Source: Pirellulales bacterium | GTDB lineage: Bacteria > Planctomycetota > Planctomycetia > Pirellulales > UBA1268 | Length of the DNA stretch: 36,811 nt | Reading direction: 5' to 3' | Assembly: GCA_016776925.1 (NCBI GenBank) | Contig: JADHSL010000020.1 | Coordinates: 1 to 36,811, forward strand | Made by a program: the position numbers and the translations under genes | The notes under the pieces: model-generated | The model's input: only the letters and a program-made list of their open reading frames with translations | The model's database searches: none | Told to the model about the DNA's origin: nothing | Shown: piece by piece, positions 28,270 to 34,367 of the stretch | Position numbering within the stretch: position 1 is the first letter of the stretch | Layout of the letters: each line of letters opens with the position of its first letter

Positions 28270-29454
28270 CTATGACGGATCTTCGTTACGACCGAGAAGA
28301 AAATACGTCTGCTGCAGGCCTTTTCCTTTGACCATCATTTCGCCCCGATCTGTAAATCGGTAACGATCTTTCAGCAATGTGTATGTTGCTTGAGACACAT
28401 GGACTCGAGAGGGTTCTCCGTGAGACTCCATGCGACTGGCCGTGTTGACGGTGTCACCCCACAAGTCGTATGAAAATTTGTGTTTTCCGATGACCCCAGC
28501 AACGACCGGACCCGAATGTATGCCGATGCGGACTTCCATGGACAGCCCTCGGTTTCGCATTACACCCCTGAATGCCTCAAGCATACCAAGTCCCATGCCG
28601 GCAACAGCTTCAGCATGGTCATCACGAGCTTCGGGAAGTCCTGCGACAGCCATGTAGGCATCACCAATGGTTTTGATTTTCTCAACCCCGTACGCATTTG
28701 CCAGGTGATCAAACGCAGAGAAGATGTCATCAAGCAGATCGACAAGTTGACTTGCATCCACCCGCTCCGAAAACGTTGTGAAGCCGCAGAGATCAGCAAA
28801 TAAGACACTGACTGACGAGAAAGACTCAGCGATCGTAGAGACATTATTCTTGAGCCGTTCCGCGATTGTGTCTGGAAGAATATTACGAAGCAATCGCTCT
28901 GATTTCTCCCGTTCTCGTGTCAGATCTGCGAGTGATCGTTCAAGTGCACCAAAGGCAGCATCACGCTCGAGGAGTCTTTTGTAGGCTTCTGAATGGACGC
29001 GGATTCGAGCGATAAGCTCAATCTGATGAGGAAGTTTGATGAGGTAGTCATTTGCGCCTGCTTCCAGCAGCTGCGCCTTTGTTGCGGCTTCTTCGGTAGC
29101 GGAAAGCATGATGACAGGAATTTTTTCTGTGCCGGAATGTGAACGAAACTTGCCCACGAGATCCAAGCCATCGATATCTGGCATGACAAGGTCTTGCAAG
29201 ATGACGGTCGGCTGAAATTCTTCTGCTGTCGCTACCGCCTTGGACGCATCTTTGCAGAAGGCAAACGTCATATCAGCCTGGTCAGCAAGAAGCCGCCTGA
29301 CTGCTTCGCCAATCATTGGCTGATCATCGACCAGGAGGACGCGATGCCCATCAACAGATCGTCCAACAACCTCCTTGACAGCTGGCGCCGCCACGGACGT
29401 CTGAGCGTCATTGGGTTGCTGAGAACTACTGTCTGAGGAGGCTGCGTCAGTCAT
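28270..29454 (-). CDS. Response regulator-adenylate cyclase (class III) fusion protein
   Basis: A 394-residue cytoplasmic protein. After a disordered 30-residue start comes a receiver domain (about 37-155) with the acidic pair Asp43-Asp44, phosphoacceptor Asp88 in VILQDLVMPDIDG and Lys140. A coiled-coil segment (about 160-205) with LRNILPDTIAERL, the typical cyclase-transducing element, links it to the cyclase domain (about 212-390). Metal-binding aspartates are Asp221 and Asp265. Lys261 and Asp330 select adenine over guanine, and Asn337/Arg341 form the transition-state pair, so all catalytic residues are present and cAMP is the expected product. No kinase gene is adjacent. It lies upstream of the ATP synthase operon on the same strand. 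Confidence 0.93.
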   Translation of the reverse strand: MTDAASSDSSSQQPNDAQTSVAAPAVKEVVGRSVDGHRVLLVDDQPMIGEAVRRLLADQADMTFAFCKDASKAVATAEEFQPTVILQDLVMPDIDGLDLVGKFRSHSGTEKIPVIMLSATEEAATKAQLLEAGANDYLIKLPHQIELIARIRVHSEAYKRLLERDAAFGALERSLADLTREREKSERLLRNILPDTIAERLKNNVSTIAESFSSVSVLFADLCGFTTFSERVDASQLVDLLDDIFSAFDHLANAYGVEKIKTIGDAYMAVAGLPEARDDHAEAVAGMGLGMLEAFRGVMRNRGLSMEVRIGIHSGPVVAGVIGKHKFSYDLWGDTVNTASRMESHGEPSRVHVSQATYTLLKDRYRFTDRGEMMVKGKGLQQTYFLLGRNEDPS

Positions 29455-29517
29455 TCGTTAGCTACCGCCGAGCGAGTTGTGTTGCTGCACGATTCATCCG
29501 CAATTGACACTGGCATG

Positions 29518-29556
29518 AAAAAAGGCTTTGTCAGACTCAGGCGTCTTGCCCTGTGC
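29518..29556 (-). terminator. Possible terminator of the tRNA-Gln transcript
   Basis: Read on the - strand, imperfect short repeats (AGAC/GTCT and GGC/GCC) are followed by six T (29523 to 29518), downstream of the tRNA 3' end and before the cyclase gene. The stem is weak, so this is a tentative call. Confidence 0.3.
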
Positions 29557-29563
29557 AGACAAG

Positions 29564-29634
29564 CTGGGGAACCAGGATTTGAACCTGGACTAACTGGTTC
29601 AGAGCCAGTCGTGCTACCGTTACACCATTCCCCA
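29564..29634 (-). tRNA. tRNA-Gln (anticodon CUG)
   Basis: The 71-nt gene folds as a full cloverleaf. The acceptor stem is TGGGGAA (29634-29628) with TTCCCCA (29571-29565), followed by discriminator G. The D loop contains GTAACGGTAGC. The anticodon stem is ACTGG/CCAGT with loop CTCTGAA, giving anticodon CTG, and the T arm has GGTTCAAAT. CCA is not encoded. A TATTAT on the - strand at 29659-29654 is a possible -10 box. The sequence upstream of the tRNA belongs to the decayed element, so the promoter may have come with it. Confidence 0.95.
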
Positions 29635-29747
29635 GGATTTGCTTTTCGTTCGAATAATATCTCGATTTCAACTATTTTCGTTGTCCTTCCTCGTTGATGC
29701 AGGTGCAGCTAATAGACACCTTACGGTATCATCACCCAAATACGACT

Positions 29748-30151
29748 ATGCCTACTGAAGCCAAACCGACAAAAAAGCGACCAGCACCAGCGAAGAAACT
29801 GTGCCGCAATATTATCGAAAAGCTGAAATGTCCGCTAGATAGCAGGCGGCTGGAAGTACAGGACAGCGAATTTCGCGGTATGTCTTTATTTGTCACACGA
29901 GCCGGGACCAAATCCTGGTACTTCACCCGCAAGATCAACGGCAGGCTGATACGCAAGAATCTTGGCGAGCAGCCTGTTGTGCCACCTGAAGCAGCCCGCA
30001 AAAAAGTGAAACCGTGGCTTCAAGGGAATGATCCGGATGACCCTGCTCCGGAATGCCAGAAGGGATCACAGGATGATACGCCAGACCAGTCATGGAGGCT
30101 GTTCGGCAAGCCATCACAAAGGCGATCGATTCAATGGAGGGAAAGAAATGA
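29748..30151 (+). pseudogene. Tyrosine integrase remnant (N-terminal arm-binding domain plus short C-terminal tail)
   Basis: From ATG 29748 about 95 residues match the arm-type DNA-binding domain of phage/island integrases: a Lys-rich start, a beta-sheet region with GMSLFVTRAGTKSWYF, then RKINGRLIRKNLG, and the AARKKVKPWL helix. Nothing of the core-binding and catalytic (R-H-R-Y) domains follows. A different frame from 30077 to 30151 encodes 24 residues (YARPVMEAVRQAITKAI...) that look like the end of an integrase. They stop at TGA 30149-30151, overlapping the start of the next gene. This suggests an internal deletion of most of the gene. The original frame runs on to 30158 without recognisable similarity. 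Confidence 0.7.
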
Positions 30152-30528
30152 CAGATGAACGAGAAGCAATGCAACGCGAACAGCACGCCAAGCATATTGC
30201 TATGAATGGTGCTGACATCAGCGGACCCATTGAACGGCACAGAGCAGGTAAGAATAGCTTTGTTATTGATGACTTTGGTGAGCACCTCGTTCTAAACAAC
30301 AGTGAGGCAATCGTTGCCCTTGCGGACGGCAAAGAAAGAGTGATAGCTGCTTGGGACGTATTTCGTGAGGCACTCAAAGGCCTCGAACCAGAGCAGTCAA
30401 AGCGTATTGACGAAGCTGCGGCCGTGTTTGCTAGTCGGTGTTCTCATATTGGTGGTGAGGTCAGCCGCAATATTGAAAAAGCAAACCTTGCGTGGAAGCG
30501 TCGGGATGTTTCGGAGAGAAAGAGATGA
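30148..30528 (+). CDS. Hypothetical protein of the integrated element
   Basis: A 126-residue protein I do not recognise. It is soluble, with a polar and charged N-terminus (MTDEREAMQREQHAKHI), a central VIDDFGEHLVLNNSEAIVAL segment, and a mainly helical C-terminal half ending in a basic tail (WKRRDVSERKR). A DNA-associated or regulatory role would fit an integrase/excisionase operon but is inference. It has one of the best ribosome-binding sites in the window (GGAGGG 6 nt before ATG 30148). It starts inside the integrase stop and its stop overlaps the next start. It is the only gene of the element without visible damage. Confidence 0.65.
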   Translation: MTDEREAMQREQHAKHIAMNGADISGPIERHRAGKNSFVIDDFGEHLVLNNSEAIVALADGKERVIAAWDVFREALKGLEPEQSKRIDEAAAVFASRCSHIGGEVSRNIEKANLAWKRRDVSERKR

Positions 30529-30793
30529 GCACCATTTTCGAAGAACTATGGCATGAGTGTGATTGAAAGCAACAACAAACGGAGCAAGCGAGAGCACTCT
30601 TACAAGACCTCAAAACAGCCGCCTTCTTAGGCATAAAGAATAAAGGTGTCCGAGCCTGGAGAAGCAGGGATATTGGCCATCGTTCCTGCGAATAAGCAGA
30701 AGTGGGATTCGTTGTCGGACAGAAGATCGCGACGAGTATCTGGCGAACAAAGTGAATGAGCGAGACCATCCAGGCCTGCATCCACTGGCGTGA
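30525..30793 (+). pseudogene. Broken excisionase/AlpA-like helix-turn-helix gene
   Basis: From ATG 30525 the frame gives MSTIFEELWHECD, then TGA at 30564-30566. Reading on in the same frame gives ALLQDLKTAAFLGIKNKGVRAWRSRDIG, the winged-helix part of MerR-like/HTH_17 excisionases. Near 30677 the frame shifts and continues as PSFLRISRSGIRCRTED with EYLANKV to TGA 30791-30793, the expected second half (the P-x-F-x-R-I and Ile-Arg-x-R-x-Glu-Asp pattern). One nonsense codon and one frameshift make it a pseudogene. It was the third gene of the int operon. Confidence 0.7.
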
Positions 30794-30813
30794 CCAAAAT
30801 ACTAAACAAAAAA

Positions 30814-30845
30814 GCCTGCCAGAGAATCGCCTTTCGCTGGCAGGC
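30814..30845 (-). terminator. Intrinsic terminator oriented to the - strand
   Basis: GCCTGCCAG (30814-30822) and CTGGCAGGC (30837-30845) form a perfect 9-bp GC-rich stem with a 14-nt loop. On the - strand it is followed directly by TTTTTTGTTTAG, a textbook Rho-independent terminator. On the + strand it also ends the xis pseudogene region but lacks a good T-run. No clear - strand gene lies upstream of it (31.5-30.85 kb). Confidence 0.7.
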
Positions 30846-31222
30846 ATTTGGTCAAAGAAGTTCGAGTAGTATATCAATGAACGTCACTTCTCAATGACCA
30901 AAAAGGGGAAAGCTATGGATAGTTTCAAACGGCTGGCCAGAAGAATCAGTAGAGAAGGCCATCTTCAAAAAACAGTAAAAGTTCACAGTACATCGTCCTC
31001 GTGCTGACCATAAGAATGCTGACAGAAATCTCATCCTGTTTATTAGTGAAAGAGGCGACAGGAATGGTGTCACGTTTGGTGTCGGGCTGGCTGCAGTGTT
31101 GATGCAACCCGTCAGGGCGCCAGCCGTGAACTGCGCAACCTGTACTATGAGAACAATCGCCGGAACAACGGAAATGACACAACCAGCAACCGGCGCAACA
31201 ACGGTGTCACCGGCAAACTTTC

Positions 31223-31247
31223 AGCAAACGGTAGCAGCAAACGGTAG
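31223..31247 (+). repeat. Tandem direct repeat of AGCAAACGGTAG
   Basis: Two exact copies of the 12-mer lie at 31223-31234 and 31236-31247, separated by one base, at the end of the Asn/Arg-codon-rich tract in the decayed element. Confidence 0.8.
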
Positions 31248-31311
31248 ACCCGCCGAAACCTTTTAATTTGCAGGAAATGCCATGAATTGTTTCGGTGGCA
31301 TGTTCGCCTTG

Positions 31312-31325
31312 AAAACACGTGTTTT
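31312..31325. repeat. 14-bp perfect palindrome centred on CACGTG
   Basis: AAAACACGTGTTTT is its own reverse complement. It lies in the gene-poor end of the integrated element, with no gene start nearby. It may be a regulator or recombinase site left from the element, or chance. Confidence 0.5.
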
Positions 31326-31569
31326 GTGATATCCCCAGCAGGGCCAGTGGTGCAAAACTCAGACATTCCGAGGAGATGGTCCTCATTGTTTCTGGGATTT
31401 TAGTGAAAGATCGATCAGGGAGAATCACTAGTATCTGCTATGCGATAGAACCTTCTCACCTCCCCTGCTCTATCTACAGTCATCAACAGGGCATTCGCTG
31501 AAGCGTCATACCGTTCAAGAGCGTCTGGTATCATCCCCTTGATTTTCGACGGGTTGAATGGATTTTTGC

Positions 31570-31619
31570 ACCGGTTCAGAGCGAGTCGTCCTGCCGTTCC
31601 ATCATTTCCGAAAATTTGA
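31570..31619 (-). repeat. Diverged copy of the tRNA-Gln 5' half (distal attachment-site remnant)
   Basis: Bases 31570-31619 align without gaps to 29593-29642 with 39 of 50 positions identical. The aligned part covers the 3' strand of the anticodon stem, the anticodon loop, the D arm and the 5' acceptor strand of the tRNA, plus eight bases beyond. The T arm and 3' acceptor strand are not recognisable on the other side. It cannot fold as a tRNA. It best fits the displaced original 5' half, drifting since an element inserted at the anticodon stem-loop. Confidence 0.7.
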
Positions 31620-31834
31620 GCAAAAAAGTGTATCTTTTTGCGTCGTCGGCCCGATGCTCTGGTGTCGGTCAGGATTCCCCGGGACGTCCGTTACCATGAA
31701 GGTATCATTCAAGTGCGTTGTGGTAACCTATTTTGGGCTTAGCAGATGGGCAATCGGTAGAGAAAGCTGCTGGCGGTCGGCAGTAAAATACCCATTGCGT
31801 ATTCAGAAAATCAAAAAACAAGGATGCAGGCAGC

Positions 31835-33517
31835 GTGTCATTTCTCGTATTGATGACTGGTGGTAAGGCGGGAGAAAGATATCGCCTTGTGAAAGAAAAG
31901 ACGATTCTTGGCCGTCATCCAGGCTGTGATATTGTTATTGATTCTGGCTCTGTTAGCCGTCAGCACGCGGCGGTTGAGATGAAAGACGGTGATTGGTGGA
32001 TTGAAGATCTTGGGAGTCGAAACGGCACGCTCATTAATGGTGAAAAATTAAATGGACCACATCAGCTTGAGGCTGCGGATGAAATTGGTGTTTGTGAAGA
32101 CCGGCTGGTTTTCACCGTCGGTGACACCACTCCCTCGGAGTGGGTTTCATTAGGCGGGGAAACAGATGCGTCGCAGGCTGTTTTTCAGTCGCACGATGAA
32201 GAATCGATGATAGTTTCCCAGTTAGATCTTCCTCGCCCATCAGCGGATGAGGGAATCAGTCAAAATGCTGAAGCGAAGTTGCGGGCTGTTATCGGTTTGA
32301 ATCGGGCACTCGGTGCATCCCTTTCACTTGAGGATGTCCTGCCACGACTCCTCGATGGTCTCTTCGATGTCTTTCCAAATGTTGAACGTGGTTTTGTGTT
32401 GCTCAATGACGTCAAGACGAATCGACTGATTCTGCGCGCTAAAAAGCTGAAGAATGCTGAAGAAAAAGGTGGCCTTCGGCTGAGTCTTTCTCTTGTAAAT
32501 AAAGTTGCGTCGTCGCAGCGAGCTATTCTTTCCGCTGATGCCACAAGCGATAGCCGTTTTCGACTCAATGAAAGCGTTGTTGACTGTAATATACGCTCAG
32601 TCATGTGTGTCCCATTTATTTCTGCAGAGGGAGCAGTCCTCGGTGTATTGCAGGTTGACTCCCGTGATATACAGAATGGATTTAGTCAAGATGATCTCGA
32701 AGTCCTTGCCGGAATCACCGGGCAAGCAGGCAAGGCTGTTGAGCAGGCAACGGCACACGATGAAAAAGTGGCGCAAGAACAGTTCAAACGAGATTTAGAG
32801 TTGGCGAATCGTGTGCAACAGGGTTTGCTTCCGTCTGTTCCGCCGGAAATCAAAGGTTTTGAAGTATTCGATTTTTACGAGGCTGCTCATCAGATTGGTG
32901 GAGATTATTTTTCATACATTCCACTTGGTGAAAACCGCCTTGCCGTGGTGCTTGCCGATGTCTCGGGGAAAGGTGTGTCTGCCGCACTCGTGATGGCAGC
33001 TCTTTCGGCAGATGTACGATACACGCTTGCGATTGAATCAGACGTTGCAAAAGCAGTGACGTTGTTGAACTCAAGTTTTATGAGAAGTGGGTGGGATGAC
33101 CGCTTTGCAACCTTTGTCGTTGTGGTGCTTGACTCGACATCAGACATGGTCAAGGTCGTGTCCGCTGGGCATTTGCCGACGTACTTACGAAAAGCTGATG
33201 GGAGTGTAGAAACAGTGGGGCTTGAAGAAGCCGGCCTGCCACTAGGCGTCGATCCGACCTTTGTCTATGAAGCCGCTGAGGTCAGCGTGACTTCTGGCTG
33301 TACTCTTGTTCTGTATACAGACGGTATCAGCGAAGCGATGAATCACAAAAATGAGTTGTACGGATTGAGTAGATTAGAAGAAGTTTTGTCGGAGCCAGCC
33401 GATTCGCCAGCGGCTGTCGGTCGACGCGTCCTCGTGGATGTTGAGCGGCATGCCGCTGGGCAGGTTCGGAGTGACGACATGTGCCTAGTATGCGTCGGCA
33501 GGCCTGCAGCTACGTAA
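31835..33517 (+). CDS. FHA-GAF-PP2C (RsbU/SpoIIE-type) serine phosphatase
   Basis: A 560-residue cytoplasmic signalling protein. The N-terminal FHA domain (about 5-95) has ILGRHPGCDIVI, SVSRQHAAV and LGSRNGTLING, the residues that bind phosphothreonine. A linker leads to a GAF domain (about 150-305). The RsbU-type segment with FKRDLELANRVQQGLLPSVP (about 317-336) follows, then a PP2C-type phosphatase domain (about 340-556) with metal-binding aspartates in LADVSGKG (Asp375) and LYTDGISEAMN (Asp496). The expected role is dephosphorylation of an anti-sigma-factor antagonist or another Ser/Thr-phosphorylated partner, steered by phosphopeptide binding. No antagonist or kinase gene is adjacent. The start is GTG 31835; an ATG at 31853 would cut into the first FHA strand. 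Confidence 0.92.
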   Translation: MSFLVLMTGGKAGERYRLVKEKTILGRHPGCDIVIDSGSVSRQHAAVEMKDGDWWIEDLGSRNGTLINGEKLNGPHQLEAADEIGVCEDRLVFTVGDTTPSEWVSLGGETDASQAVFQSHDEESMIVSQLDLPRPSADEGISQNAEAKLRAVIGLNRALGASLSLEDVLPRLLDGLFDVFPNVERGFVLLNDVKTNRLILRAKKLKNAEEKGGLRLSLSLVNKVASSQRAILSADATSDSRFRLNESVVDCNIRSVMCVPFISAEGAVLGVLQVDSRDIQNGFSQDDLEVLAGITGQAGKAVEQATAHDEKVAQEQFKRDLELANRVQQGLLPSVPPEIKGFEVFDFYEAAHQIGGDYFSYIPLGENRLAVVLADVSGKGVSAALVMAALSADVRYTLAIESDVAKAVTLLNSSFMRSGWDDRFATFVVVVLDSTSDMVKVVSAGHLPTYLRKADGSVETVGLEEAGLPLGVDPTFVYEAAEVSVTSGCTLVLYTDGISEAMNHKNELYGLSRLEEVLSEPADSPAAVGRRVLVDVERHAAGQVRSDDMCLVCVGRPAAT

Positions 33518-33631
33518 GACATGGCAGAAGATTTCGGTATAGGCGACTCTTAATTGGTAGAGAAAACCAGGTCGCTAGGCAGCAGTTCGTGCACTCCACA
33601 GATTTCTTTTGAAAGAACGTTTTGTAGGCTG

Positions 33632-33648
33632 CATGAACAATATTCATG
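33632..33648. terminator. Small hairpin between converging phosphatase and kinase genes
   Basis: CATGAA (33632-33637) and TTCATG (33643-33648) form a 6-bp stem with a 5-nt loop in the 155-bp convergent gap. The T-run expected of an intrinsic terminator is missing on both strands. Confidence 0.25.
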
Positions 33649-33672
33649 GTGTGCCAGTAAGAGGGGGCAAGG

Positions 33673-34332
33673 CTAGTTCTGGATGCCCAAAGCCGGGAAC
33701 TGAACGTGTATAGTTGTTCCTGCTCCTGGTTCGCTCTGAATATCAGCAGTGCCGCCATAATAACGTGCTCTCTGCCGAATGCCCTCAAGGCCAAAATGGT
33801 CCTTGGTAGAACTCTTCAGGTCAAATCCGCAACCATCATCTCGAATAAGCAGGGAGATGTCCCCGTCTTCTCTTTTGTTTAGTTCCACATGAATATGCTG
33901 TGCTCTGGCATGCTGCCGAATGTTGTTGAGAGATTCCTGGGATATACGGAAAAGCACCACCTCGAGCTGCGGAGGTAATCGATTGCCCTCAATGCTGTGC
34001 TGAAAGGTGACATCTTTGATTTCAAGCCGGGCGTCTCGAATAAGTGTTTCAAGAGAATCGATAATTCCAAGTTCATCTAGATCTGGTGGGCGAAGCCCAG
34101 AAATAAGATGTCGAGTCTCCTGCGAGGCTTCTCGCAAAAGACGGAGAGCTTCACTTACGTGAGGGTCGTTCACTGTGTCACGATCACGAGTTGGATTCGC
34201 CTTGGACGCCTCGAGCTGCATGATTGCTGCGGAGATATACTGAGCAATCCCATCATGGATTTCATAGGCAATCAGTTGTCGATGGTGTTCTTCTTTCTCA
34301 AAAATATTTTTAAGAAGTCGAGGGGTGTCCAT
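33673..34332 (-). CDS. NarL-type (HisKA_3) histidine kinase without a sensor domain
   Basis: A 219-residue soluble protein. The HisKA_3 helix carries phosphoacceptor His26 in AYEIHDGIAQYISAAI, followed by a second helix with RHLISGLRPPDLDELGI. The HATPase domain has RISQESLNNIRQHA (N box), RDDGCGFD and FGLEGIRQRARYYGG. These are hallmarks of kinases that phosphorylate LuxR/NarL-type regulators. There is no membrane segment or PAS/GAF domain, so input must come from a partner, and no NarL-type regulator is in the window. It starts 35 bp after the uvrB stop on the same strand, so both are probably co-transcribed. Confidence 0.9.
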   Translation of the reverse strand: MDTPRLLKNIFEKEEHHRQLIAYEIHDGIAQYISAAIMQLEASKANPTRDRDTVNDPHVSEALRLLREASQETRHLISGLRPPDLDELGIIDSLETLIRDARLEIKDVTFQHSIEGNRLPPQLEVVLFRISQESLNNIRQHARAQHIHVELNKREDGDISLLIRDDGCGFDLKSSTKDHFGLEGIRQRARYYGGTADIQSEPGAGTTIHVQFPALGIQN

Positions 34333-34367
34333 GGTGAAAGTCCACTCTCTGTGCAGGGAACGACTGG

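Larger units (their letters stand above)
30794..31569. other. Gene-poor remainder of the integrated element
   Basis: About 780 bp with no supported coding region. It contains a strong - strand terminator (30814-30845) and a 30-codon + frame with a plausible ribosome-binding site (GGGGAA, ATG 30915 to TGA 31007, MDSFKRLARRISRE...). It also contains a + strand tract rich in Asn and Arg codons (31120-31250) with a tandem 12-nt repeat, and a 14-bp palindrome at 31312-31325. The + frames from 30915 to 31250 could be one gene broken by at least two frameshifts, but no family was recognised. Confidence 0.5.
29593..31619 (+). mobile_element. Decayed integrative element at tRNA-Gln
   Basis: The boundaries are the intact tRNA-Gln at the left and a diverged copy of the tRNA's 5' half (31570-31619) at the right. 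Between them, on the + strand and next to the tRNA, come an integrase remnant, an intact small gene and a broken excisionase-like gene, each joined to the next by an ATGA overlap. Then follow about 780 bp with no convincing gene. Integrase next to the tRNA with excisionase in the same operon is the standard layout of tyrosine-recombinase islands. Loss of the catalytic domain, a nonsense codon and frameshifts indicate it is no longer mobile. Confidence 0.7.

Noticed and set aside
28430-28984. + strand frames opposite the adenylate cyclase gene, and similar long frames opposite purC, aroDE and uvrB
   Set aside because: They are antisense to strongly conserved genes and show no domain, start signal or independent codon pattern.
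30900-31260. A complete diversity-generating retroelement
   Set aside because: I compared 31000-31095 with 31120-31222 by eye as variable and template repeats. They do not align beyond a GGTGTCAC core, and no reverse transcriptase frame exists in the window.
30891-31428. - strand protein genes (frames 31073-30891 and 31428-31207)
   Set aside because: Short, without ribosome-binding sites or recognisable domains; their hydrophobic stretches are what antisense reading of Asn/Arg-rich codons produces. Only the terminator downstream keeps the question open.
31558-31619. A second functional tRNA-Gln
   Set aside because: The acceptor strand no longer pairs, and the T arm and 3' end are absent, so it cannot form a tRNA.
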